Source of the DNA: Coriolopsis trogii
Taxonomy: Eukaryota > Basidiomycota > Agaricomycetes > Polyporales > Polyporaceae
Direction of reading: 5' to 3'
Length of the DNA: 64,000 nt
NCBI GenBank assembly: GCA_020543525.1
Contig: JAHYIO010000006.1
Coordinates: 1,426,001 to 1,490,000, forward strand
Part shown: piece by piece, positions 32,085-42,605 of the stretch
How positions within the stretch are numbered: position 1 is the stretch's first letter
How the letters are laid out: the number at the start of each line of letters is the position of its first letter
Notes under the pieces: generated by a model
Told to the model about the DNA's origin: nothing
Databases searched by the model: none
What the model saw: only the letters and a program-made list of their open reading frames with translations
Position numbers and translations under genes: made by a program

Positions 32085-32915
32085 TCACCGGGACGAGGAG
32101 CGGCGCCTGCGTTCGTCCCGCTTCGTGGTAGTGGACCGTCCCGTGCGGCGGTCGTCGCCCCACTCGATGTTCGGGGTGAGGTTGTTGATGAGCCGCTTGA
32201 AGAGCGGGTCGCCGCCCTTCTTCGTCGGGCTGCTCGCCTTGCTCCCGCTGCTCCGCGAGTGCGACTGTGACGTCGTGCGCGCGTGGCTCGTCGATGGGCG
32301 CTTCAGGCTCCGCGGGTCGACGACCTCGACCCGCCCGCCTGCGGGGGGGATGACGACGTACTTCTCGCCCGGGCGTGGGGGCGGGAGCATGATGGGCTGT
32401 CCGGGGGTGTATTGGTACTGGACGATGCGTGCGCCGGCGGGCAGTGGCTGGGGCGCCACCGGGGATGTGCGCTGCTGGACGACGACCTGATGCGCGCCGG
32501 GTGCGACGGGAGTCGGGGTCGGGTATGGGTACCGTGCATCTGGTGGTTGCGAGCCCGTGCGATGATGGTTGCGGGAGGACGACGGGCGTGGGGCACGCGA
32601 GTCGGGTTGCTGTGCGTAGGCATAGGCGCGAGAGGTGTGTCCGGGACCCGTGCCGGCTAATGGTGGCTGGGTGACGGGCGCGGGCAACGTCCGCGAACGG
32701 GCTGGGGTGGGGCGATCGTGGTGTCGTGGCTGAGGCTGGGGGTATGTCTCTTGACGAACGGGAGTGCGGGCCTGCGAGGAGACCTGGTCCTCTGGCAGGA
32801 AAGGGTTGGCGTACTTTGGGATGTAGTGTTTCTGTTCGTTCGCCCATCTGCCTACTCCTGCCATTTTTGCTTGGTACCGCTCGAAGGCGTCCGGGGAATA
32901 GTCGTATTCCGTCAT
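32085..32915 (-). CDS. Conserved disordered 'MTEY' protein, copy 2
   Basis: Uninterrupted 276-residue frame. It starts MTEYDYSPDAFERYQAKM with a short helical head (VGRWANEQKHYIP), has a Pro/Gln/Arg-rich disordered middle, then an ordered-looking block VQYQYTPGQPIML followed by GEKYVVIPPAGGRVEVV, a Ser-rich linker (SQSHSRSSGSKASSP) and a basic end block DPLFKRLINNLTPNIEWGDD. Head, hydrophobic block and basic end occur in the same order in the longer plus-strand protein at 16,855, supporting common origin. The C-terminal tail is Arg-rich (RRRRSSSR). Function unknown; nuclear or RNA-associated roles would suit the composition but are speculation. Confidence 0.75.
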   Translation of the reverse strand: MTEYDYSPDAFERYQAKMAGVGRWANEQKHYIPKYANPFLPEDQVSSQARTPVRQETYPQPQPRHHDRPTPARSRTLPAPVTQPPLAGTGPGHTSRAYAYAQQPDSRAPRPSSSRNHHRTGSQPPDARYPYPTPTPVAPGAHQVVVQQRTSPVAPQPLPAGARIVQYQYTPGQPIMLPPPRPGEKYVVIPPAGGRVEVVDPRSLKRPSTSHARTTSQSHSRSSGSKASSPTKKGGDPLFKRLINNLTPNIEWGDDRRTGRSTTTKRDERRRRSSSR

Positions 32916-33659
32916 TGGGGGTGCGGTGGTTGGTGGTGGTTGGGAAGAGGGCCGCGAGAGGAAGGAGAAGAGAGTAGGCGTCGGTTAGGAGGAGGAGAAG
33001 ATGACGGGACGATGGGTATGTTTTTGTGCGAGAGGGAGGGGGAGGGTATATATGCCGGGGTGGAAGCGCAGGATCGGGGAGGCAGACACGCCTCGCGGAC
33101 GAGTGGAGGAAGGCAAGATCTGGCGCAGACTCGGTCTTCGCTCCGGCGTGCCACTTGTCTGCCCGGATAACGCTATCCTTGGGGCAAAACAATATTATTG
33201 TTCGCCACGCCCACCAATCACAGCCTGCGGCCCCTGATTGGCGCCGGCCTGTAAGGGACATATACGCGGTAATCCAGATTGCCGACTCGGATGGCCAGAG
33301 CAGCCCATGTTTCCTGAACTTGGCCTCCTTCCACGATGAGCGTCGCAGATTCAGGCCTATCCTCACGATGCACCCTCAGAGAAGCCGCGCTCCTCGATCT
33401 GCTGCACACATATCAAGCTATCTCAATCGCACCAAGCCGAAGTTATCCCAATCCTGAATAGCTCCGACATATCAGGTAGGCGGAATTGGAGGGCACTGAT
33501 GTGCACACTTCCCCAGAATACCACTGGCAAATGAACGGACTACGGCTGCACCGCCGAGCTTCACGAAGCAGCCCATCGCCCGACCCTATTTCGCACCTGC
33601 TTCCCACTCGAGAATCACCCACACGCACATCTCATCTTCCTACGCGCCCCTGTCCCATG
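32916..33659. other. Promoter region of second MTEY gene and flank
   Basis: Contains the C/T-rich (on the minus strand) leader, the TATA box at 33047 and a CCAAT-type box (ACCAATCA) near 33212. No further gene is supported. Confidence 0.45.
33047..33053 (-). promoter_or_regulatory. TATA box (TATATAT) of second MTEY gene
   Basis: TATATAT lies about 130 nt upstream of the start codon on the minus strand, followed by a pyrimidine-rich leader on that strand. Confidence 0.45.
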
Positions 33660-34199
33660 TCACCAGATGCACCCCGCGACGTTCCCTCCCGCCACGCGAT
33701 TATCATGTTCCAACTGCGCAAAGGGCCCGTATTTTATCTTCTCGTCCTCTATGGGAATCTCCACCTCCCCAGCATCCCTCTGCCCAGTTCCAATCCTCGC
33801 ACCTGACTCCATCGTGGCGCGTCTCCAAGACATCTCTGCCACACATTCTTTCCACGTCATGTCCAATGCGAGTCCCCGCTCGTACGCGATGACACTACTG
33901 TCATCGCCCATTCGCGCGCCTGGGTCAATCCGTTCGCTCGCAATACGCCAGCCGGTGTGGCCCCAACGCGAGAGATTCGCTCATCGGCGACCCTTGCATC
34001 TAGCCCTCGCATTTCCCCGCACGTCCGGTGACGTCGTCTCGTCTGGCCCCTTCTCGAGTTGTGCCCGCCCTGATCCCGCAGGCTTTTCCCAAAGAATTGT
34101 TGGATCTCGGCCTCTCCCCCCAACTTGCTGACGGTGCCGCCTCTGCCACCAGGTCCATATTGCACGCGTCCATCGGGTTTCGTCGTGAGGTTCATCCAC
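33660..34199 (-). CDS. Unrecognised coding-like segment, possibly interrupted by a stop
   Basis: On the minus strand one reading frame stays open from 34199 to the end at 33660 except for a single TGA at about 33982. Downstream of it the sequence looks coding (RWGHTGWRIASERIDPG, YERGLALDMTWKECVAEMSW, VEIPIEDEKIKYGPFAQLEH). Upstream the same frame reads MDEPHDETRWTRAIWTWWQR. Either an intron removes the stop (a GAG acceptor at about 33979 would work) or the gene is damaged. I do not recognise the protein. Confidence 0.35.
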
Positions 34200-34384
34200 C
34201 GTGCTATGCTGTAAGGTTAGTAACCTAAGATTGGCAGCGGCCTAGACGGTTGCCCTCGCAGCTTGGCTGAGCAATCGGTAGTATCAGCAATACTCCGTCA
34301 GGCGGGCGGTGTTCCGTAGACAACCGCGCCTGTGGCGAATGGTCCCGACGCAGGAATTCCTGTGCTCGGTATCAATACCACACG

Positions 34385-37300
34385 ATGCTGACACTTGACA
34401 ACCATCCTCGACAGCATCGCACGGAAGAGGACTCCCAACCGGCATCCGACGACACGGAACTCAAATTCGAGTACTTCCAGTACGCCTACATTCCCACCTG
34501 GGCAATGTGGACGACAACGACACGTGGATGTTCGGCTCCCCAGCGGTCCTCTGACAATGTTCGCACTCCATATCGCCCCCGTATGTCCGACAAGAGGTCA
34601 TCGGACGACCATGAAGGTACAACGCATTCGACGTCCATCAGTCATTCCTTGCATGCAGCCGTGGAAGGGCCCTTGCTCAGTGAGGCGACGCCGTCTTGCG
34701 CCTGGCCACAAAGTTCCCTATTTTCGACCGCTGGCCTCGCAAATTGCACTTCTCTGGTTAGGTCGCAAGTTTGTATAGATGGGATATTTCGACCCTCGTC
34801 CGAACATGCCCGAGGCAACTTCCATGTACCTGAACATCCCGCTGACTCCATTACCACCTCAGTAATTCGCTCCATGAGCATGTACCTCTCCGCTGTCAAC
34901 TACATCTACGACAGCCGTAGCTACTACGTCGTCTCTTTGACTCCGACGGGTCATCCGATGAGCACGCAAGACAAGGAAGGTTGTACGGCGTCCATCAACC
35001 CCATACCCCTTCCCCACCACCAGCCCTGACAGGGCTGCCTTCCCCAGATTCTCGTCCACCCCGCTACATACGGCGTCTTGTCTGTCTCTGGCCACAACTT
35101 TCCCCAACCTTCTTCGCCGGCCGCAGCTTGCCGCGTCACCCCCACCTCCAGGCTTCTGTACTCCTTGGCGCTGCAGCCAGTGCTTCTCCTCCCGCTCGCG
35201 CCCAAAGACGCGCGCGATCGTGTATCGGAGCGGCCTGGAGGGCAGGAAACGTATGTCCATTCTCGTTCTCGGCTCTCGAGGCGTGCGCTCCCGTGATGGC
35301 CAACGTGTCTCTGCGACGTCCACGCCTGTAAGGGCGCCCGTCAGGTGATCGTGCCACGCCCTTGCCAGCCCCTGCGGGTGTTTGGCTGGGAGGCCGGGTG
35401 CTTACGTTTTGGCGAGACCCTGATTGACTTTTTGCGTCTTCCCCGCCTGTCGCTCTTCCCCAACCTTCGGTCGCATAGGGGGTGGGCAGTCGTGAGTGGC
35501 ATCTCACAATTCATCCCAAGCAAGCTTCGCACTTCGAGTTCGTGAGCCTGAGGCTGGCTTCACTTCGTGTGCTCGTGCGAGGAAGATGCGACGTCGTGGT
35601 ATGATCCATCCTGTTAGGTACGTCGTACCACCGCCTCTTCATTTTTCTTTTCGCCCCATGCGTGGCAGACCCGCCTGCTTGGTCGCTTGTTCCTTCCGGT
35701 CGCCAGCCAAAGAGGCTTCAGGAAGCGCAATCGGTGGTGCCATTCACTTGCCCCATCATGTACCCCCGAGCGTCGAGTCAAGAAGCAAGAAACTCGTATC
35801 GGCCGAACGCTCGCACGGCATCGTCGTGCGACTGCGATTCGGACACGCCGTGTGGCGCGTTACGTGCGGGCGGTAAGTAGACGCATTTGCCCCTGTCTCT
35901 TCCACCCTTCACGTCCATATGCCATATGATGTTCGTGGCCACACCGTGCGATTCGTGCAATGGAGATGCGCCATGCTGTCACTCCCACTTCCTCCTCTTG
36001 CGTGATGGCCGCCGCCTTCTTGCGCATTCGGGGCGATTCGTCGCATCGACCCCCTCGCGGCCTGCCAGCCAGCCAAGATGCCATGTCCTTCGCCCACGAT
36101 CGAGGGGCGTAGGATGGGTGTTGTGTGGTACGTGCTACAGGTGCGAGTCGTCGTACCCCCTCCTCTATACATCATGGATTTGCTGGATGATGACATACGA
36201 GCAGCTTCTGTGTACGGCGTCATACGTACTCGCAAGGCACGCGCGCTGTCGCCCGTCACGCGTCAAGCCCAAGCGTCGATGACCGACGTCACCGTGTCTA
36301 CTCCGGGAAGCCCCAATACTGTGCCGGCATTCATCTCATCTCATCGACAGGAGGGCACGCTGTCCCTCACCTCACCGTCGTTTGCTCCTACTCCCGTCCT
36401 CAGTAAGCTCGCAAAGCCAGTGGAACAGGACGCGATGACGAAGCGCAGTCTGAGTAGGATCAGACGAGCGATGTCGCATGACGTGGGGGCGACCGTCGTG
36501 GTACCGGGGGTGAGTGGCCATGCATGCGCAACTCTGGTCCATGGGTATTCCGAAGTGCTCACTGCTTCGCTGCGCTGAGTTCATCGACCGCGGGCTTTGC
36601 GCGCACGTTCATCTCCGCGAGCCAAAGCTGTACGGCACACGCGCCTCGCTGGGATCCTGATGTCATCTTCCTGAACAGCTCATGCGGACTGCAGGCGGGG
36701 ACTGCGATGTGTAGGCTTTCTGTGTGCGCGCGCTGCATGCATGAGGTCAGTCCGAACCTGGGTGTGGATGCGGTTCCGATTGCGTCACTATCGCGTGGAC
36801 GACACGCCCCTCGGAGGCGCAAGTCCGCTCGCCTCGAGCTCGCCAAACCTGGGAGACAAGGCGCGCGCCGTTGTCGGGCGCACTGCCTCGTCTACCCCGA
36901 GTAGATATCACAGGCATAAGGTCATCGCTCCCGTATCCGAACGACTCTTGAAGTTGCAGGACTGTCTCTGGCCCATCCGTCAACGCGTCACCTCCCTGCC
37001 CGGTATGACAGACACAGGCGGTTCCGCTCATCCGCACCAGGCCTCACAATCCGTCCTCCCGAGTCAGGAGCCCATTCCGGCGGCCACGATCTCCACAAGG
37101 CTGGCCAGAGCGTCCGATCCCCGGATACCTCTCCTCTCGCTACCAGTACTCCCGGGAAGCTGCCCGCCGATTTCACGATAGTCAACGCCGCCGAGGTCCC
37201 CGGCAGCTCCGAGTCGCCGGCCTTCCTCACAGTCGCAGTCTACATAACTCGCAACGCGTGGCGCGTGACATGTCGTTCCCCGATCCAGTACTGCGTCCCA

Positions 37301-37395
37301 ACTCGAGCAGGAGCAAAGAGCGCAAGGCAGGCCCCAAGCTCACTCTGGGAGAGGGTGAGAGAGAAAAGGACGACCGCCAAGGGAGCAATTGAATG
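34385..37395 (+). other. Unresolved multi-exon coding region, product unknown
   Basis: Several plus-strand segments in changing frames have strong protein character: MGYFDPRPNMPEATSMYLNI near 34772, DVTVSTPGSPNTVPAFISSH near 36281 followed by SKLAKPVEQDAMTKRSLSRI, a good GTGAGT donor at 36510, DDTPLGGASPLASSSPNLGD near 36795, and PGKLPADFTIVNAAEVPGSS then AFLTVAVYITRNAW near 37150-37260. The frame changes fit short introns, but too many combinations are possible for an honest model. The sequence is Ser/Pro/Thr-rich and likely disordered, with a short hydrophobic C-terminal block. It may be one long gene or two. No domain is recognised. Confidence 0.4.
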
Positions 37396-37986
37396 ACCCC
37401 CCTCAACCCCCCCCCCTCTTTTTCTGTCCTCGCACGCTCTCGATCGTGTTCATCGCTGCCGACAAGCTGTAGGACGACGTCCACCTTCGCTCGGCTCTTG
37501 AGCGGAGACCATTACTGTCTCTAGCAGCCATGGTTGACCTTCGAGCTCTCTAGGGTTGGCGGCATCTCCTTCTTTGCCTAGACGCGGTAGGTACTCCCTC
37601 GTGCGTGCGGAGGCCCTAGCTGCGCAAGCATTGTAGCACAAGCAGCGCAAGGCATGACTGTATGAACGAAGTCATCAACGCGCACGATGGGACAAGGTAG
37701 ATGAACGCAATACAGATACAATGTACGAGGCGGACACAAAGGCATGAGTACTTTGGATACAAATACACTGGATGTACAACACAGCTTCCGACAATAGCAA
37801 AACTACATGGCTTCAAGCAACGACCTATGTCTTACACCTCCGCTTTCCGTCTCTGTCCATCCAAGCTGGAGACTCGAGGTCAGCCATATCGTGTATAGGT
37901 TTTCGGACAGATCATGACTGAAACGACCTACATCACTAAGCCCCAGAGCAGCAGTCCCAAGAGCAACTGTGTGACCTTGTGATGAG
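37396..37986. other. Intergenic, no gene supported
   Basis: Includes a C-rich run near 37407 and the 3' flank of the minus-strand Cys/His gene. No coding feature. Confidence 0.45.
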
Positions 37987-38773
37987 TTACCATCCACGGC
38001 GGTAGGTCTCATCACGCCTCACCACGAGATAGAACATCAATTTGGTTCTCTCCTTTGACGCATCTTCCGGGATATTCACTCCAGGGAATATACCACGATT
38101 ATAGCCATCGACGCCTGGGTATTCCTGTCCAGCGGCGCCCCGCGCCGGTGCGAAGCGGGGATGGACCACGACGTGACGAGCAGCGTAAGGTGTATCCACC
38201 GTCGAGGACGGGGTGCGAATGCGTTGGTCTGAAGAGCCGCGCCACCTGCGCCGCTCGTCCTCCAAGACCGAGACAGTGACCCGCCTAGTGCGGAGTCGTG
38301 CGAGAATGCCCTCGGCCCTGGCATGGTCTCTCGACAGACGTTCCAACCACCGCTCGTGGCCGTCATGCTCTGTGCATCATCGATGGGTGCTTCTCAACGC
38401 TTCCACGAGAGCCGAAGGACTTACTCGTGCGGAAGAAGCGCCTGTGGTGAGTCTTGCGGCCGTTGATCTCCTCCTCGACCGCGTCGCGCCAACCTTCGAC
38501 GATGGCCAGCGCGCTGTGGACGGCAACGGCCGTTCCGAGGGCGCGCAGGGCGTCGGTGGTCAGCGGGGCCTGGTTGCGGAGCACGGCGACGAGCTCGGAC
38601 GCGTCCTTGTACGCCTTGGTGAGCTGCCTGTACTCCTGGCCGTGGGTCTGGCAGAAGCGGGCGTTGGCGCTGCGGAGCCTCTGCTTGCATGGGGTCTCTT
38701 CGTCTCCCAGGAGGGCCTCGCAGATGCGCTGGTGGGTCAGTATGGGAGACGGAGGGGGTGAAATGAGAGCCAT
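37987..38773 (-). CDS. Cys3His-module protein, copy A
   Basis: Exons 38425-38773 and 37987-38369 (GTAAGT donor, GCACAG acceptor) give 243 residues. The N-terminus holds a putative metal-binding module: Cys18, Cys29, Cys41, His44 in the sequence around RICEALLGDEETPCKQ and ARFCQTHGQEY, pattern C-x10-C-x11-C-x2-H. It is followed by an amphipathic helix (YRQLTKAYKDASELVAVL) and a helical region (ERWLERLSRDHARAEGILAR), then a basic middle and a C-terminus rich in Arg/Gly with GVDGYNRGIFPGVNIPEDAS. An upstream ATG at 38791 would add six residues; 38773 was chosen because it aligns the first Cys at residue 18, exactly as in the divergent neighbour. The neighbour has the same module and helix, so the two are related. 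No transmembrane segment. Function unknown. Confidence 0.75.
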
Positions 38774-39470
38774 GTTGACCGAGGGGTGCACAGATACTAA
38801 TGGATATAGAGGACCGGTTGGGTGGGGCAGGCAGTGGACATCGGAGGCTCGTGGTGGTGGTGGTGGTCGGGAGACAAGGTGGGCGAGACGGCTCGTGTGG
38901 GGTTATGAGTAGCTGGGCGTGTTCTGGGATAGGTGGAACGGTGTCAGGACTGTCGGGCCAACGAGGCGGGTGAGTGGAGAAGGCGAGGCCCAGGCTGGCA
39001 CGCGAGCCGAACTGCGTATCCACTTGTCGGAACTTAGGGATACCAAGAAGACTACAGTGGAAAGTGGGTGATGAGGTAGAGACTGGGCAGAATTGTCGGA
39101 ATCACAATGACCAACACGGCTGGATAACCATACGGATAGTCCGCAGGTGTTAAGCGCCGCGGGGGCAGTAGCTTATAGATAGAGCTGGGCTGCAGACGTG
39201 CTTCACAGTGGCAGAACGCGACTTGCGACTTGTTTTGGCGACAAGAGAATGAAAGGGACGGCCACGCGTACTTTCACGCCCTTCCTTATCCGCTTCCCGC
39301 ACAGATAGCTGCGCCACGCCTCTCCTCTTACCCACCCTTCTTTCCTCTGTACCACCACCATCGTCCTCGCCCTCAGCAGCCCTCGTCTCTCAGCCACTGG
39401 GGCCCTCTCCCCCTCGTCTCGGTCGACCGGTCCAAGGCTCAAGGCCAGAGCAACGTGATCACAGCACGCC
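38774..39470. promoter_or_regulatory. Shared upstream region of the divergent Cys3His pair
   Basis: About 700 nt between the two divergent starts. The plus-side half becomes C/T-rich from about 39290. No frame inside is supported as a gene. Shared control is inferred only from the head-to-head layout. Confidence 0.4.
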
Positions 39471-40156
39471 ATGCGCCCCACCAAGACGTCCCCAACAAAG
39501 CACGCCCCGCGCCGCAAGTCCTGCCAGGCCCTCCTCTCCGACGGCGCCACACCCTGCAGCGCGACCTTCCGCGGCTGGGGGCGATACTGCACCCCCCACC
39601 TCGAGGAGTGCGCCCGCCTCCAGGGCCGCTACAAGGACGCGGCTGCGCGCGCGGACCGGCTCCGTCGCACCGGCGAGCTCTCCGACAGACAGGTGCGCTC
39701 GTTTGGCACCGGCCCCGAGGCGGGGTTCGAGAGGGCCGTAGAGAGGGTGCGCGCGTACCTCATGGCGTTGGAGGAGGAGGAGGGTGAGCGGGAGGCCCTG
39801 GTCGGGCGGTTTCCCGCGGAACGTGAGTGTTTGCTTTTCGATAGTCGATGAGACGAGACGACGAGGCGTGGCTTTCTTTCTTTTCTCTGGGCTCCCTTTG
39901 CCCTGGTTCGTCGTATGTAGGGGATGAGCGTCTTGTGCAGCGGGCGAACCTCGTACAAGAGAGGAAGGCCGCGTGCGTGGGCGTGATGGAGCAGCTTGAA
40001 CAGCAGAGGCGAGAGCGCAATGCGTCGCGCGAGTCGGACCCTGAGAGCCAGCCGCTGCTCGGGCGTGCGCGTACTCGCCGCGTATGGGCCCCCTCTACGG
40101 TGCAGATCGCGCTTCTGATTCTTGCGGTGAGTGCCATCCTGATCTTCGGTGCCTAG
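39471..40156 (+). CDS. Cys3His-module protein, copy B, with C-terminal membrane anchor
   Basis: Exons 39471-39822 and 39921-40156 give 195 residues. The N-terminal module is Cys18, Cys29, Cys40, His43 (KSCQALLSDGATPCSA and GRYCTPHLEEC), pattern C-x10-C-x10-C-x2-H, followed by ARLQGRYKDAAARADRLRR, matching the divergent copy. A coiled segment (QRANLVQERKAACVGVMEQL) precedes SQPLLGRARTRRVWAP and a hydrophobic end (STVQIALLILAVSAILIFG), which would make a tail-anchored protein. A GTGAGT donor at 40127 with an acceptor at 40206 offers an alternative end: the anchor becomes ALLILALVLTSLLVVMFLTG and the protein ends at 40407 with 252 residues. Copy A has no such anchor. Function unknown; the membrane placement is inferred from hydrophobicity. 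Confidence 0.78.
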
Positions 40157-40407
40157 TGCGCACAACCTCGAGGTACGGGCAGCTTAATTACCTCGCATTC
40201 ATCCAGTTGGTCTTGACGTCGCTGTTAGTCGTTATGTTTCTTACGGGTCGCGTATCGTTCGTCAACTTACCGGTGCGTGCTTATGCGTTACAGCTGCAAT
40301 CCGCGACCCTCATCCTTGTTCCATATCCTGTCAGGCGTATCACTGATCCACTACGGCATTCATGCGCGACACAAGGGACTTTTGCAGGTTATCATGCTAC
40401 GGAATAA

Positions 40408-42605
40408 ACGGTCATATCCTCTCTTTGGGACTTTCTGTACATCTTGTATCACCACCACCCCACTCACTGCTGCTCGCTCGCTCACTCGCTCTTCATTCTG
40501 TCCATGGTTTCACGCACTGTACTATACGCAGATCTCTGTCAATCACGATCGTCCGTTCTTTGTCTCCCCCACCCGCGACGTACCGGTCTCACGCACCCGG
40601 CCACCTGGCGACGGGTGCGATACTACTTCAATGAAACCACGGTGCGCCTGCGTTTCCCCGGTCAAGACATGGCTCCAGACATATCCTCATATTGCCATGC
40701 AGTCATCCGTTGTTGGTATGTACGGTATGCATATTGCCATGATCTCGCGCAGGCCACGCTTGTGCCCGTACAGAGACGCCGCCTATCACTTGTGCCCAGA
40801 TCTCGATCGACGAGACAAGACTGACACCGACGACGGTACAGTAGTTTGCATACAGCCTCATGCGTTACTCCGAGTCGGATCGGGATCGCACCACGGCATC
40901 TGTAGTGCTCTGTGGTTCGATGTGATCTTGCTTGGCGGCGAGATACATTGAGGTACACCTGCGTACACTGTCTTGTGTAGCTTACCCCTGGCGTAGCGAG
41001 TTCCGTTTCGGGCAGGTCAGCTACTGAGGACGGGGGCGGGGCGCCCGGGAATCATGTACATTGGCGGATCGCGTCGGGCCACATATGTTCCTTGTTGTTG
41101 ACGTTGATCCCCGACTGAGCTAGAAGCTCGGGTGTGGATCAGTGTACATGGGCTCATACATGCGACAACAAGCTCGTGGGCAGGTACGACGGCCGGCACT
41201 CATGCTACTCATGGATGGGCGGCGGTACATGACAGCGTGATGGAGCATGCATGAGAACCGCACGGACAAGACTGAATGGAGGAATGTCCATGAGGATGTT
41301 AGAGTTCTCGACATGGATGAAGGTTTTGTGAGAGCTAGAGAGATCGGGATGAGGCAGGACCGCCAAGTTCGTCGACCGCGAAGTCGGGATGCATGGCGTT
41401 CCCATCCGGCGGCCTTCTGTATTCAAGTCTCGAGAGACGCGTGGTGACCGAACGGACATCGTCGCATCCTTCTATGTTCCACCACAATTTGAACTCCACC
41501 TTCGAATTCAAAGTCGCACGTACGGTGGCGAAGAGGCGAATGGGCGACTTTACGCTTCACCGGGCCGTAGTTGAGTCAAGCCATGCATGGTGCGTACAGT
41601 CGCATATTGCGGTCAGAGCGTGAGCACGAGTGCTACTACAATATACCGAGCTGAATTCAGTGTACTTATGTAGTGGTCCAGGAACATGTTTCAGAAACAA
41701 TGTCGCAACGTCGGCCACACTTGCCTGTTCGGGACAGTGGCGGTGCTGGGATACACGTGCTACCGCCGGTGCGTCGGCGGGTGTCGGCGCCGTCGGGAGG
41801 AGGTTCGCAGGGTGCCACTGGGGTGCCACTCGGTCGGGGACCGTTACGAGGGGTCGGTGACTTGCCTTTTTCTCTCAAAGTCCCCTTCGCATCCTCTCTT
41901 GACTCTTGACCACCATCATCCTGCCCTCTATGCTCCCCGACTGTCGCAGCCAGGCTACTCGAGGGGAAGAAGACGGCGAAAGTCAAGAATCTGTGTTTCG
42001 CGCACATGCGTGAAGAGTCAGCGCTCGGACTGTCGTCGTCGGGCGGCGAGCGGGACGCGTCATTCCACGCCATTGGGTACGTACGTATGATGTTCCCTAC
42101 TGCAGCAAGCTCAGAATGCGCGTTCACGCGCATGTAGCCACTGGAAATACCTCCTATGCATGTAGGACCGCTTCAAACTAAAGCTAACGCTTGGCAAGGG
42201 AGGATGAATAATTCCATGTGCGTACAGTCCCTCCCTAGGCTGCATTTACTCGTCTAATTGTGAAGCTGCAAGATCGACAGGCGAGAAGTCAGGCCGTCAA
42301 CATACCCCCATTTCTGTCGGGTCGACGTCTCCTCCATCCAACATGCCTCAACAGGACATGGATCTACTTGTGGCGCCGGCGTCTGAACGCACTGGGCTAC
42401 TATCACGCGCTTGCCTTCATTCCTAACTTTCCATTTTCAAGCGAGGCGGTACTCCATTCTCGGGCCTCTGCCACCTACGCATGACCGAGACCTATATGAG
42501 ACAATTCGAGCAAGCGTAAACGATATAAGAACTCGGGAGGGCAGCTAAGGCCTCTTCGACCCACCCATCTCGCGCGCCTAAAGTGATTCTACTGGTGCTG
42601 CGGTA
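40408..42605. other. 2.2 kb stretch, no gene supported
   Basis: Frames up to 224 codons occur but overlap on both strands and lack splice pairs or motifs. The 12-mer CATATTGCCATG occurs twice within 50 nt near 40687 and 40730. No transposon ends seen. Confidence 0.4.

Noticed and set aside
31888..33366. Long minus-strand frame (492 codons) across the second MTEY gene
   Set aside because: It is a shifted frame over the MTEY coding region and its promoter; the MTEY frame has a conserved start and the islands shared with the paralogue.
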